64,000 nt of DNA from Aliiroseovarius zhejiangensis (GCF_014656375.1 NZ_BNCH01000009.1:1-64000); one strand, 5' to 3'; positions 43,360 through 52,653 are shown, counted from the first letter of the stretch. Notes: generated by a model from the sequence alone, not told the origin. Program-made: numbers and translations.

Positions 43360-43686
43360 ATGTTAAAGACGCGCGCCAAATATGCACTTGGGCAGATTGT
43401 CCGTCACCGGAAGCATCCCTTCCGCGGTGTGGTGTTTGATGTGGATGCCATGTTCTCGAACACCGAGGAATGGTATGACGCGATCCCCGAAGACAGTCGC
43501 CCTCAGAAGGACCAGCCGTTCTATCATTTGCTGGCCGAGAACGACCAAAGCTACTATGTGGCCTATGTGTCCGAGCAGAATCTGGTTGCGGATTATTCCG
43601 GTGAACCTGTGGGCCACCCGGACCTGCCGGAGTTTTTCGGTGATTTGGAAGATGGCCAGTATCCGCTGCATGTTCAGCTGAACTGA
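43360..43686 (+). CDS. hspQ: Heat shock protein HspQ
   Basis: A 108-residue YccV-like protein. Family features: AKYALGQIVRHRKHPFRGVVFDVD at the start, DQPFYHLLAENDQ and the terminal EFFGDLEDGQYPL. HspQ is a Lon specificity enhancer in Gram-negatives and was first noted as binding hemimethylated DNA. It has a good ribosome-binding site. Expression under heat is expected from the family; no sigma-32 promoter was identified. Confidence 0.93.
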   Translation: MLKTRAKYALGQIVRHRKHPFRGVVFDVDAMFSNTEEWYDAIPEDSRPQKDQPFYHLLAENDQSYYVAYVSEQNLVADYSGEPVGHPDLPEFFGDLEDGQYPLHVQLN

Positions 43687-43707
43687 CAAACCCCCGACCC
43701 TTCTGCA

Positions 43708-45294
43708 TCAGTATCCGATGGCGCAGCCATCCTTGCGCGGGTCCGACGCCCCGATCAGGATCCCGCGCTCATGATCTATGCGAATCGCCTGTCCGCCACC
43801 AATCGGCGTCTCGGTCAGAACGATCTTGTGCCCCATCGCGGCCAGTTGCGCCTGTACCTCGGGATGATAACCGCGCTCCAGTCGCAGCACGCCCTGATCG
43901 GCAAAGCAACGGGGCGTGTCGATCGCGGTCTGCGCATCGATCCCGAAGTCCACCATATTGCTCAGAAACCGCACATGGCCATTGGGTTGATATGCCCCGC
44001 CCATCACCCCGAACGGCATCGTAACCTGCCCGTTTTCGCGCAGCATTCCGGGAATGATCGTGTGCATCGGGCGCTTGTTGCCTCCCGCTTCGTTCGGGTG
44101 GCCCGGCGTCAGGTTGAACCCGGCGCCCCGGTTCTGAAACAGAATGCCGAACTTGTCCGATGCCAATCCGGATCCAAAGGCATGAAAGATCGAATAGATC
44201 AGCGAAACCGCCATCCGGTCACGATCCACCACCGTCAGATAGACCGTATCGCGGTGCACCGCTTCGCTGATCCAGTTGGGTATGTCCCTCGCGCGGCGCG
44301 GATCGATCAGGGTGGCCAGTTTCTCGGCAGTGTCATCCGACAGCATATGGGACAGTCGCGTGGTGTTATCGGGGTCGGCGATGAACCGGTTGCGCGCGTC
44401 ATAGGCCAGCTTGGCCGCTTCGGCTTCAAGATGGGTACGATCAGCCCCCACCGGGTCCAGATCCGTCAGGTCGAAATGCGACAGGATCTTTGCCATCAGT
44501 ATGGCCGTCGCGCCTTGCCCGTTCGGTGGATGCTCGACCAGGTCGATCCCCTTGTAGGTGCCATATATCGGATCTGTATAGAACGCCTGCGGCTGGGCGA
44601 GGTCATCCCGTTCATGGGTGCCACCCATGGCTTTCAGGCTGGTGACCATATCCTCGGCCACCGTGCCTTCATAGAACCCGGCGCGGCCCTTTTGCGCGAT
44701 CATGCGCAAGAGCTCGGCCTGTTTCGGTGCGCGAAAGATATCGCCGACCTGCGGAGCGGCGCCGTTGTGCAGATAGAAATCACGCGCGACACCGGACAGG
44801 TTCCCTTCACGCGCAGCACTGGCCCAATCCAGCGCGACGCGAGGGGCAACGGGAACGCCCGTTTCTGCGTAGTGGATCGCCGGGGCAAGCGTTTCGGCCA
44901 GGGACAATCGGCCCCAATCTTCCGACAAGATGCAGAACGCATCGACCGCACCGGGAAGTGTCACGGCGTGGACGGATCGTTCCGGTATTCGGGTGAAGCC
45001 ATCGTTTCGCAACGCATCTGCGGACAACCCGGCAGGTGCCCGGCCTGATCCGTTCAGGGCGATGATGTCTTTCCGGTTCGGGGCATCCAGCAGGACAAAG
45101 CAATCGCCGCCGATCCCGGTCATGTGAGGTTCGCAGATCCCAAGCAGGACGCCAGCGGCAATTGCCGCATCCACGGCATTCCCACCCCCGTTCAGGATCT
45201 GGACGGCGACCTGCGCTGCCAGCGGGTGAGATGTGGCGCAGATCCCGTTCGTGGCATAAACCGGTGAGCGTCCCGGCAGGTGAAAGTCTCGCAT
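43708..45294 (-). CDS. Gamma-glutamyltransferase family protein
   Basis: A 528-residue Ntn-hydrolase precursor. The start is at MRDFHLPGRSPVYA; the frame extends 34 codons upstream. The N-terminal part has ATSHPLAAQVAVQILNGGGNAVDAA. The autocleavage Thr is in HRDTVYLTVVDRDRMAVSLI near 350, and the later conserved Gly-Gly is in FGVMGGAYQPNGHVRFL. Acts on glutathione or gamma-glutamyl amides; here no secretion signal is seen, so a cytoplasmic acylase-type function is possible. Confidence 0.9.
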   Translation of the reverse strand: MRDFHLPGRSPVYATNGICATSHPLAAQVAVQILNGGGNAVDAAIAAGVLLGICEPHMTGIGGDCFVLLDAPNRKDIIALNGSGRAPAGLSADALRNDGFTRIPERSVHAVTLPGAVDAFCILSEDWGRLSLAETLAPAIHYAETGVPVAPRVALDWASAAREGNLSGVARDFYLHNGAAPQVGDIFRAPKQAELLRMIAQKGRAGFYEGTVAEDMVTSLKAMGGTHERDDLAQPQAFYTDPIYGTYKGIDLVEHPPNGQGATAILMAKILSHFDLTDLDPVGADRTHLEAEAAKLAYDARNRFIADPDNTTRLSHMLSDDTAEKLATLIDPRRARDIPNWISEAVHRDTVYLTVVDRDRMAVSLIYSIFHAFGSGLASDKFGILFQNRGAGFNLTPGHPNEAGGNKRPMHTIIPGMLRENGQVTMPFGVMGGAYQPNGHVRFLSNMVDFGIDAQTAIDTPRCFADQGVLRLERGYHPEVQAQLAAMGHKIVLTETPIGGGQAIRIDHERGILIGASDPRKDGCAIGY

Positions 45295-45401
45295 GGTCCC
45301 TCTCGGTCGGGGTTTTGCGAAGCCTACGAGTAGACGCGGATTTTTCCAACATGCAGGTTCCCTGACAGGCTGGAACAAAAGTGTGACGAGCGCCACACAG
45401 G

Positions 45402-45908
45402 TCAGATGATCTGCGTGTCCGCCAACTTGATGGTAAACTCCAACTTGTTGCGGACATTGCTGCGGTGATAGCGCAGATCCCGCGTCAGTTCCTGAATAAG
45501 CGACCAGCCAAAACCGCCTTCGGGCAGGTCTTCGACGGGGACGTTCAAGCAGTGCTCTGACCTTTTCGGCAGGGCGCCATTGGGCAGGGGCACACCATCG
45601 TCAAGCACGGTGAACTCCAGACTGTCTTTCCGCCGCTTCACGCGCAGCTCAACCACGCCGTCCTTGTGGTGGGCATAGGCATGTTCCACCACATTGTTCA
45701 GAACCTCCGCCAACACAATTTCGATGACGCCGCTTTCGTCCGACGTCAGGCTCAGACGAGAAAATCCAGTCATCGACGCGCGCAACGCCCGGCGCACGGC
45801 CATCGGGCGGGCGGGGAATACCAGGCTCATCTCGTCCGTTTCTGGCGAAAGCGCAGAATTATGCCGCTGGTGAGCTTGCCCCATGAAGCAAAACGCCTCA
45901 GCCGGCAT
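45402..45908 (-). CDS. RsbW-like anti-sigma factor kinase
   Basis: A 168-residue HATPase_c-type protein. The N box ILAEVLNNVVEHAY (about 65-78) and G1/G2 elements (VLDDGVPLP, then LPEGGFGWSLIQEL) bind ATP and Mg. Such kinases hold a sigma factor or phosphorylate a STAS antagonist. It overlaps the upstream STAS gene by 11 bases. No sigma factor or PP2C phosphatase gene is adjacent. Confidence 0.85.
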   Translation of the reverse strand: MPAEAFCFMGQAHQRHNSALSPETDEMSLVFPARPMAVRRALRASMTGFSRLSLTSDESGVIEIVLAEVLNNVVEHAYAHHKDGVVELRVKRRKDSLEFTVLDDGVPLPNGALPKRSEHCLNVPVEDLPEGGFGWSLIQELTRDLRYHRSNVRNKLEFTIKLADTQII

Positions 45909-46245
45909 CGGCGATGGGGCCGCCCAGCGCGGTTTCGAGTGTGGCGTGGATCGTGAACACGGTATCCATGCGGGTCAGTTTGAACACCTTCTGCACCGTG
46001 CCGGAAAGCCCGGCCAGTTCAAAGGACTTTGACGGCCCGACCTGTTTCATGGCCGCCACGATGGCACCCAGCCCGCTGGAATCGATGAAATCGACCTGCG
46101 TCATGTCGACGACGATGCGATCTGGCCCCTGGTCAGTCAGTTCGCGCATTCGGTCCTTGAAGCTGATTGCGATGGCTGCGTCGATCCGGTGTTCATTCAC
46201 TGTGATCACCCGCGCCCCGGCGGTGTCGAAATGGGCAAGTTCCAA
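45898..46245 (-). CDS. STAS-domain anti-sigma factor antagonist
   Basis: A 115-residue SpoIIAA/RsbV-like protein. The phosphorylatable Ser lies in VDFIDSSGLGAIVAAMK (near 58). Phosphorylated by the RsbW-like kinase, it would lose its grip on it. The pair forms a partner-switch module whose sigma target must be elsewhere. It overlaps the kinase gene by 11 bases. Confidence 0.9.
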   Translation of the reverse strand: MELAHFDTAGARVITVNEHRIDAAIAISFKDRMRELTDQGPDRIVVDMTQVDFIDSSGLGAIVAAMKQVGPSKSFELAGLSGTVQKVFKLTRMDTVFTIHATLETALGGPIADAG

Positions 46246-46345
46246 CTGTATTCTCCTTCCCGCGATTGGTAGAACTACAGTCTAGACGGCGATCGTTACC
46301 ATTCGGTAAGCGTGGTCGGGAAATTGCTTAGGGATGGAGAGAACG

Positions 46346-47524
46346 ATGAAGAATGTCGTAATCGCAGGCGCGGCGCGCACGCCGATGGCCGGGTTTCAGG
46401 GGGCGTTTTCGGGTGTAGCTGCCGCCGATCTTGGGGGGGCCGCGATCAAGGCTGCGCTGGAAGATGCGGGCGCGGTACCTGCCCAGATCGAAGAGCTGTT
46501 GATGGGCTGCGTTCTGCCCGCAGGTCAGGGTCAGGCCCCGGCGCGTCAGGCCGGGTTTGCCGCCGGTTTGGGCAAGGAAGTGCCTGCGACCACGCTGAAC
46601 AAAATGTGCGGATCGGGCATGAAGACAACGATGATCGCTTTTGATCAGGTGACCCTTGGCGGCACGGACATCATGGTCGCGGGCGGTATGGAAAGCATGA
46701 CCGAAGCGCCTTACCTGTTGCCGAAGATGCGCAGCGGTGCGCGCATCGGCCATGGGGCCGTGGTCGACCATATGTTCCTGGACGGGCTTGAGGATGCCTA
46801 TGACAAGGGTCGCCTGATGGGCACCTTTGCCGAAGATTGCGCCGAAAGCTTCCAATTCACCCGCGAGGCGCAGGACGATTACGCATTGAAATCCCTGTCA
46901 AACGCACTTGATGCGCAGAAGTCCGGCGCATTCGAAGGCGAGATCACACCGGTTACGATCAAGACCCGCAAGGGCGATGTCGTGGTGTCCGAGGATGAAC
47001 AGCCCGGCAATGCGCGTCCCGAGAAAATCCCGACCCTGAAACCGGCATTCCGCAAGGATGGCACGGTGACGCCCGCGAACAGCTCGTCCATCTCGGACGG
47101 AGCGGCGGCGCTGGTCGTCGCATCCGAAGAGGCCGCCAAGGCCAATGGGCTGAAGATCCGGGCCCGCGTTCTGGGTCACGCCAGTCACGCACAGGAACCC
47201 AACCTGTTCCCGACCGCCCCCGTTCCTGCCGCGAAAAAGCTGTTGGACCGGCTGGGTTGGACAACCGACGACGTGGACCTGTGGGAAGTCAACGAAGCGT
47301 TTGCCGTCGTTCCCATGGCGTTCATGCATGAACTGGGTCTGCCGCGCGACAAGGTGAACGTGAACGGTGGCGCCTGTGCGCTGGGCCATCCCATCGGCGC
47401 ATCAGGTGCGCGGATCATCGTGACCCTGCTGAACGCTCTGGAAAAACGTGGGCTAAAACGCGGTGTGGCGGCGATCTGCATTGGCGGCGGCGAAGGCACC
47501 GCCATCGCGATTGAACGCGTCTGA
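46346..47524 (+). CDS. Acetyl-CoA acetyltransferase (thiolase)
   Basis: A 392-residue thiolase. Nucleophile Cys near 90 in TLNKMCGSGMKT, GGMESMTEAPYLL and the C-terminal VNVNGGACALGHPIGASGARI with His and Cys near 350-380. It condenses two acetyl-CoA or cleaves acetoacetyl-CoA. Start at the ATG after GGAGAGAACG; the frame runs four codons upstream. A terminator follows. No PHB synthesis gene is next to it. Confidence 0.93.
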   Translation: MKNVVIAGAARTPMAGFQGAFSGVAAADLGGAAIKAALEDAGAVPAQIEELLMGCVLPAGQGQAPARQAGFAAGLGKEVPATTLNKMCGSGMKTTMIAFDQVTLGGTDIMVAGGMESMTEAPYLLPKMRSGARIGHGAVVDHMFLDGLEDAYDKGRLMGTFAEDCAESFQFTREAQDDYALKSLSNALDAQKSGAFEGEITPVTIKTRKGDVVVSEDEQPGNARPEKIPTLKPAFRKDGTVTPANSSSISDGAAALVVASEEAAKANGLKIRARVLGHASHAQEPNLFPTAPVPAAKKLLDRLGWTTDDVDLWEVNEAFAVVPMAFMHELGLPRDKVNVNGGACALGHPIGASGARIIVTLLNALEKRGLKRGVAAICIGGGEGTAIAIERV

Positions 47525-47544
47525 GCCTGAGATTATAGACAGAG

Positions 47545-47569
47545 GGGCGCGGATCATCCGCGCCCTTTT
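47545..47569 (+). terminator. Rho-independent terminator after the thiolase gene
   Basis: Arms GGGCGCGG and CCGCGCCC (47545-47552, 47558-47565) with a five-base loop and a TTTT tail, 21 bases after the stop. Confidence 0.88.
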
Positions 47570-47584
47570 CCGATCGGAGCCCCC

Positions 47585-48040
47585 ATGGCGCGCGTCAATT
47601 ATGCCGAACTTGCACAGGTGGTCGCATCCCTGACCGAAGGCGAACAGGACGAAGTGGCCCTGATGGCCACGCTCACCTGCGAGGTGCATCACGCCGATGA
47701 CCGTTTCGACTGGACCGGGTTTTACCGCGTCGTTGCCCCTGACCTTTTGAAAATCGGTCCTTATCAGGGCGGGCATGGCTGTTTGCAGATCCCGTTTTCG
47801 CGCGGGGTCTGCGGGGCGGCGGCACGCACGGGGCAGGTGCAGCTTGTGCCGGATGTCGATGCCTTTCCCGGCCACATCGCCTGTGCGTCCTCGACGCGGT
47901 CCGAGCTTGTCTTGCCGGTCTGGAACCGGAAGGGCGCATTGATCGGGGTGTTTGACATCGACAGCGATCAGCCGGACGCGTTCACGCAGGACGATGCAGA
48001 CCAACTGGCGGTGATCCTGTCCGCCACTTTCGTAAAATAG
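47585..48040 (+). CDS. Free methionine-(R)-sulfoxide reductase (GAF domain)
   Basis: A 151-residue fRMsr. The three active cysteines are in GGHGCLQIPFSRGVCGAAARTGQ (two) and HIACASSTRSELV (the catalytic one). FDWTGFYRV and GVFDIDSDQPDAF are family blocks. Reduces free methionine-R-sulfoxide with thioredoxin, an antioxidant role. Confidence 0.92.
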   Translation: MARVNYAELAQVVASLTEGEQDEVALMATLTCEVHHADDRFDWTGFYRVVAPDLLKIGPYQGGHGCLQIPFSRGVCGAAARTGQVQLVPDVDAFPGHIACASSTRSELVLPVWNRKGALIGVFDIDSDQPDAFTQDDADQLAVILSATFVK

Positions 48041-48082
48041 CACCGACAGATTGCGCTTGCGTCGAATCATGCTTCTGCGCAA

Positions 48083-48111
48083 TCGTGAAATTATACGTGA
48101 AAATTTCACGA
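48083..48111. promoter_or_regulatory. Operator dyads upstream of the XRE-cupin gene
   Basis: TCGTGAAATT at 48083-48092 pairs perfectly with AATTTCACGA at 48102-48111. Within it CGTGAAA-A-TTTCACG at 48096-48110 is a second dyad. Thus three CGTGAAA half-sites lie 32-60 bases before the gene, a layout suited to autorepression by an XRE-cupin dimer. Confidence 0.65.
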
Positions 48112-48142
48112 CCTGTTTCATATCACGCAGGGGATGCCTCGT

Positions 48143-48715
48143 ATGTTGCACAGCGATCCGGTTTCACCACGCAGCCTGGGTGCCGACATTCGTGCGTTGC
48201 GAAAGTCGCGCGGGCTGACGCTGTCTGAACTGGCGGCGGGATTGGGGCGATCGGTCGGATGGCTCAGCCAGGTCGAGCGGGATATGTCCGATCCGTCAAT
48301 CTCTGACCTGCGCGCGGTGGCGCAGGCGCTTGGGGTGCCGATGTCGCTGCTGTTCGCCCATGCTTCGGCCCCGGCGGGCGAACAAGGGTATGTGGTGCGG
48401 GCTGGCGCGCGCCGCCCGATGGGCTCGGGTGACGAAGGGTTGATCGAGGAACTCCTGTCCCCTGACCTGACCGATGATTTTGAAGTGGTGCATTCCACTT
48501 TCAAACCCCGCTCGAAAATGCAGACCCCGGCGCTCCGACCAACGCAGGAGGTGGGGTACATGGTGTCCGGCAGGCTGGACCTGACCATCGGGGGCCGCCG
48601 GTTCACCGTGGCGCAGGGCGACAGCTTTCGCATCCGGGGCGAGTTGCACGAATGGGCGAACCCCTATGATGAACCCGCCGTTGCGATCTGGGTGATCGCG
48701 CCGCCGGTGTATTGA
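48143..48715 (+). CDS. XRE-cupin transcriptional regulator
   Basis: A 190-residue protein with an N-terminal XRE HTH (LRKSRGLTLSELAAGLGRSVG at about 18-38, and SQVERDMSDPSIS) and a C-terminal cupin (EVGYMVSGRLDLTIGGR near 135-151, ending ELHEWANPYDEPAVAIW). Such regulators sense small metabolites (amino acids, polyamines, betaines) and repress catabolic genes. The ATG at 48143 has AGGGG at good spacing; 48134 is too close. Just downstream lie a GFA protein and the dimethylglycine-type oxidase genes. Confidence 0.88.
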   Translation: MLHSDPVSPRSLGADIRALRKSRGLTLSELAAGLGRSVGWLSQVERDMSDPSISDLRAVAQALGVPMSLLFAHASAPAGEQGYVVRAGARRPMGSGDEGLIEELLSPDLTDDFEVVHSTFKPRSKMQTPALRPTQEVGYMVSGRLDLTIGGRRFTVAQGDSFRIRGELHEWANPYDEPAVAIWVIAPPVY

Positions 48716-48725
48716 GGAGGCCGAG

Positions 48726-49100
48726 ATGCTGCAGGGAAGCTGCCTGTGTGGTGCGATCAGATTTGAAACCGCAGCCCCACCAAAAGGCGTGTCGATGTGC
48801 CATTGCGGCCAGTGTCGAAAACAATCCGGTGGCTTATGGTCGTCGGCCTATGTGCCGGAGCGTGAGCTTCACATCGAGGGTGCGGTGAAGTGGTTTGCCT
48901 CAAGCCAAACCGCGAAGCGGGGCTTCTGCCCGACCTGTGGATCGTTTCTGTTCTGGAAAGCCCATGACGAGGACACGATCAGCTTCTCGCTGGGTGCCAT
49001 TGATGGGCCGACAGGTCTGACCTTGGAAAAGCATATCTTCGTTGCCGACAAGGGCGACTACTACGACATCGCGGACGGCGTTCCGCAAAGCGACACCTAA
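48726..49100 (+). CDS. GFA (CENP-V-like) family zinc protein
   Basis: A 124-residue protein with the zinc-binding GSCLCGAIRFE, MCHCGQCRKQSG and FCPTCGSFLFW motifs of the glutathione-dependent formaldehyde-activating family. Members bind formaldehyde-glutathione adducts or are of unknown role. Its place before oxidative demethylation genes, which release formaldehyde, fits such a role, as an inference. Confidence 0.87.
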   Translation: MLQGSCLCGAIRFETAAPPKGVSMCHCGQCRKQSGGLWSSAYVPERELHIEGAVKWFASSQTAKRGFCPTCGSFLFWKAHDEDTISFSLGAIDGPTGLTLEKHIFVADKGDYYDIADGVPQSDT

Positions 49101-49123
49101 CCCCTAAAAAGACGGAGCCTGCT

Positions 49124-51577
49124 ATGTCCGATTTCCCCACAAAAGCCCGCGTCGTCATCATCGGCGGCGGTGTGGTCGGTGCCTCGTCCCTGTATCATCT
49201 GGCCAAGAAGGGTTGGACCGATTGCGTGCTTCTGGAAAAGAACGAACTGACCGCCGGGTCAACCTGGCACGCGGCGGGGAATGTGCCGACTTTCTCGACC
49301 TCGTGGGCGGTGATGAACATGCAGCGCTATTCGACCGAGCTTTACGCGCAGTTGGGGGACGAGGTGGATTACCCGATGAACTACCACGTCACCGGGTCGA
49401 TCCGGCTGGCGCATTCCAGGGAACGAATGCAGGAGTTTCAACGCGCCGCCAGCATGGGGCGTTATCAGGGGATGGATATCGAGATCCTGTCGCCCGAAGA
49501 AACCAAGGCGCGTTATCCGTTTCTTGAAACCCATGACATTGTTGGCTCGCTTTATGATCCGCATGACGGAGATATCGACCCCGCACAGTTGACGCAGGCG
49601 CTTGCCAAGGGCGCGCGAGACATGGGGGCGAAGGTCCTGCGCTTCTGCCCCGCCGAAGGGGTCACGCAACACGATGACGGCACCTGGACCGTCCACACGC
49701 CCAAGGGTGACATCGCTTGCGACTACGTCGTCAATGCCGCCGGGTATTACGCACAGCGGGTGGGCGAGTGGTTCAAGCCCTATGGCGGACGCACCGTGCC
49801 GATGATGGTGATGAGCCATCAATATCTGCTGTCCGAAGAAATCCCCGAGATTGAGGCCTTCACCAAGGAAACGGGCAAGAAGCTGCCCCTGCTGCGCGAT
49901 GTGGATGTGTCCTATTACCTGCGGCAGGAGAAACACGGGTTCAACCTTGGCCCCTATGAACCCAATTGCCGCGCCCATTGGCACACCGACGACGACCCGA
50001 TGCCGGACGATTTCAGCTTCCAGCTTTGGAATGACGATCTGGACCGGATCGAGGATATCGTCACGGATGCGATGGAACGTGTGCCCGCGCTGGGCACAGC
50101 AGGCGTCAGCCGCGTGATCAACGGCCCGATCCCCTATGCTCCCGATGGGCTTCCCTTGATCGGCCCCATGCCGGGTGTGAAAAACGCGTTCGAGGCCTGT
50201 GTGTTCACCTTCGGCATCGCGCAAGGTGGTGGCGCGGGCAAGGTGCTGGCGGAATGGGTCGTCGATGGGCAAACCGAATGGGATATGTGGGCCTGCGACC
50301 CGCGCCGTTACACTGATTACACCGATCACGACTATTGCGTGCAGAAAGGGATGGAGGTGTATGGCAACGAGTACGCCATGCACTTTCCGCGCCACGAATG
50401 GCCTGCGGGGCGCGATAAGAAACTCTCACCCTTGCATTCACGCCTGAAAAAGGCTGGCGCCGTGTTCGGGGCATATAACGGGTGGGAGCGGGCCAACTGG
50501 TTCGCAAAGCCGGGGGATGACACATCGCTTGAGGCAACCCATACATGGGGCCGATCCGGGCCGTGGGAGGCGCGCATCCGCGAAGAGTGCGAAGCCGTGC
50601 GCGACCATTGCGGGATGCTGCCGATCACCGGGTTCACGCGGCTGAAAGTTAAAGGGCCGGGTGCGCGTGATTTCGTGGACAGCTTGACCGCCTCTCGCCT
50701 GCCGAAAGAGGGGCGCGTCAGTCTGGCCTATTTCCCGGATGCGCGTGGACGATGCCTGACAGAAATGTCTGTCATGGTGCATGGCCCGGATGAGGTCGGG
50801 TTGATCACTGCCTCGGTCGCGCAATGGCATGATGCCGAGATATTCACGCGGCAGGCGCCGGATGGGATCACCGTAACCGATCATTCCAAGGACGTTGAAT
50901 GCCTGTTGGTGACAGGCCCGAAATCCCGCGAAATTCTTGGCAAGCTGGTCGTGGGGCATGACCTGACCCTGCCGTGGTTGTCGGCCAGTTTCGATGGTCA
51001 GGTCGCGGGGCAAGAGGCGGCATTGCTGCGGGTGTCCTTTGCCGGCGAACTTGGATGGGAAATCCATGCTGCCCCCGATGCGATGCCCGCGATCTGGGAC
51101 GCGCTTGTTGAAGAAGGCGTCAAACCCTTCGGCATGTATGCGTTGGACGCGCTGAGAATTGAGAAGGGATACAAGGCGTGGAAGGGCGATCTGTCGACGG
51201 ATTACACGTTGTTGGAACTGGGTCTTGAGCGGTTCCTGCATCTGGACAAACTACAAGACTTTCCCGGCAAGGCGGCGCTGCAGGCAGAAGCGAAAGCCGG
51301 ACCAAAGAAGCGGTTTGTCACCTTGACGATCGACGCTGGTGATGCGGATGCGCCTTACATGTCCTGCATCTGGCATGACGGCCAGATCGTCGGCGAAACC
51401 ACGTCGGGCGGGTGGGGTTATCGTGCCGATGCCTCGATCGCCTTGGGCATGGTTCGGGCCGATCTGGCCGTGCCGGGCACAAAGGTCGAGGTCGAGATTT
51501 ACGGCGAACGGTGTCCCGCCATCGTGCAGCCAGACCAGCCGCTATGGGATCCCCGCAACGAGCGGTTGCGCGCGTGA
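49124..51577 (+). CDS. Dimethylglycine/sarcosine dehydrogenase-like FAD enzyme with GcvT domain
   Basis: An 817-residue enzyme. The N-terminal DAO domain has the FAD motif VIIGGGVVGASSLYHLAKKG and TAGSTWHAAGN, whose His is the usual covalent FAD site. From about 430 a GcvT-like aminomethyltransferase region follows, with GWERANWFAKPG near 450, CEAVRDHCGMLPITGFTRL and FGMYALDALRIEKGYKAW near 670-690. It oxidatively demethylates N-methylglycine compounds and passes the methyl to tetrahydrofolate. Paralogous to the gene at 52654. Its stop overlaps the GlxA-type regulator start. Confidence 0.9.
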   Translation: MSDFPTKARVVIIGGGVVGASSLYHLAKKGWTDCVLLEKNELTAGSTWHAAGNVPTFSTSWAVMNMQRYSTELYAQLGDEVDYPMNYHVTGSIRLAHSRERMQEFQRAASMGRYQGMDIEILSPEETKARYPFLETHDIVGSLYDPHDGDIDPAQLTQALAKGARDMGAKVLRFCPAEGVTQHDDGTWTVHTPKGDIACDYVVNAAGYYAQRVGEWFKPYGGRTVPMMVMSHQYLLSEEIPEIEAFTKETGKKLPLLRDVDVSYYLRQEKHGFNLGPYEPNCRAHWHTDDDPMPDDFSFQLWNDDLDRIEDIVTDAMERVPALGTAGVSRVINGPIPYAPDGLPLIGPMPGVKNAFEACVFTFGIAQGGGAGKVLAEWVVDGQTEWDMWACDPRRYTDYTDHDYCVQKGMEVYGNEYAMHFPRHEWPAGRDKKLSPLHSRLKKAGAVFGAYNGWERANWFAKPGDDTSLEATHTWGRSGPWEARIREECEAVRDHCGMLPITGFTRLKVKGPGARDFVDSLTASRLPKEGRVSLAYFPDARGRCLTEMSVMVHGPDEVGLITASVAQWHDAEIFTRQAPDGITVTDHSKDVECLLVTGPKSREILGKLVVGHDLTLPWLSASFDGQVAGQEAALLRVSFAGELGWEIHAAPDAMPAIWDALVEEGVKPFGMYALDALRIEKGYKAWKGDLSTDYTLLELGLERFLHLDKLQDFPGKAALQAEAKAGPKKRFVTLTIDAGDADAPYMSCIWHDGQIVGETTSGGWGYRADASIALGMVRADLAVPGTKVEVEIYGERCPAIVQPDQPLWDPRNERLRA

Positions 51578-52536
51578 CGGATTGCGCAAGTCAATCCCCC
51601 ATCCTTGTGGATATCGTGGTGGCGGACGGGTTCGTCCTGACCGAGTTCACGGCCATCGTCGAACTTCTGCGCACTGCCAACCGCGTGACCGCGAAAGAGG
51701 CGTTTCGATGGCGCTGGCTGTCAAAGCGCGGTGGCGTGGTGGGCTGCCGTGCCGGGATCACCATCGACACTCACCCCTTCGACAACAAGCATACGGCACA
51801 GTATGTTTTTGTGCTGGGCAACTCGGACCCCGATGCCCCGGACCTGTCGATGCGCAAGACGATCAAGGCGTATCAATGGGCCGGTGCGCGTGTGATTTTG
51901 CTGTCGGAAGCCGCCAGTCGTTATATCTCCGAAACCGGTGAACAACTGATGAGCCACACCACCCACTGGGAAAACCGGGCGCTGTTGAATGAACGCGGCA
52001 CGCCCGGCATGGGGTCAAATGCCCTTGCCGCTGATGACGGGCAGATCACCACAAGCGCGGGCATGGGGGCGACCTATGATCTGGTTCTGGGAATCCTGGG
52101 CGACCATCTCAGTGCAGCGGCGGTGGCGACGGTCACCGACATTTTCTTGCATGAAACCATCCGCACCTCGTCGACGCTGCAGCCGTTCGGGGGAAAGGAG
52201 CTGTCGCGCAGCGGCAATCGTACGCTCGATCAGTGTATCGAATTGATGCAGGCCAATCTGGAGGAACCTTTGCGAATTTCAGAGCTTGCCGGGTATCTGA
52301 ATATTTCCGAAAGGTCATTGGAACGTCAGTTCCGCAAACATTTCGGCACCTCGCCGAACGCCTACTATCGCGAGCTACGGCTCAACCAAGCCAATACGCT
52401 TCTGTTGAAAACTTCGATGAGCGTGCGCGACGTCGGGTTGGCCTGCGGCTTTTCCAACGGGTTCTCGACCTTGTTCGGGCGGCATTTCGGGGTCACGCCC
52501 ACCGCCCTCAGGCGCGCGCGAGGCCCCGCAGGATGA
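51574..52536 (+). CDS. GlxA-family (GATase1-AraC) transcriptional regulator
   Basis: A 320-residue regulator starting with GTG that overlaps the upstream stop. The N-terminal DJ-1/PfpI-like domain (about 10-190) and two AraC HTH motifs (LNISERSLERQFRKHFG, and SMSVRDVGLACGFSNGFST) are present. This architecture is that of GbdR, which controls glycine betaine and dimethylglycine catabolism, and the flanking oxidases support this role. The longer upstream frame within the oxidase gene is not coding. Confidence 0.9.
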   Translation: MTDCASQSPILVDIVVADGFVLTEFTAIVELLRTANRVTAKEAFRWRWLSKRGGVVGCRAGITIDTHPFDNKHTAQYVFVLGNSDPDAPDLSMRKTIKAYQWAGARVILLSEAASRYISETGEQLMSHTTHWENRALLNERGTPGMGSNALAADDGQITTSAGMGATYDLVLGILGDHLSAAAVATVTDIFLHETIRTSSTLQPFGGKELSRSGNRTLDQCIELMQANLEEPLRISELAGYLNISERSLERQFRKHFGTSPNAYYRELRLNQANTLLLKTSMSVRDVGLACGFSNGFSTLFGRHFGVTPTALRRARGPAG

Positions 52537-52601
52537 CAGATTTCCGACAAATGTGACGGATCAGAAAGGTTCCGCTCCTGAAGATCATGCCACCGTCACA
52601 T

Positions 52602-52643
52602 CAAACCCACATGGCCAAACCCACATGGCCAAACCTGCATGGA
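52602..52643. repeat. 14-bp tandem repeat, three copies
   Basis: CAAACCCACATGGC is present twice exactly (52602-52615, 52616-52629) and once degenerate (52630-52643). It lies directly before the second oxidase gene's ribosome-binding site. It might be a regulator site or a slippage product. Confidence 0.8.
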
Positions 52644-52653
52644 GTGAGAGATC

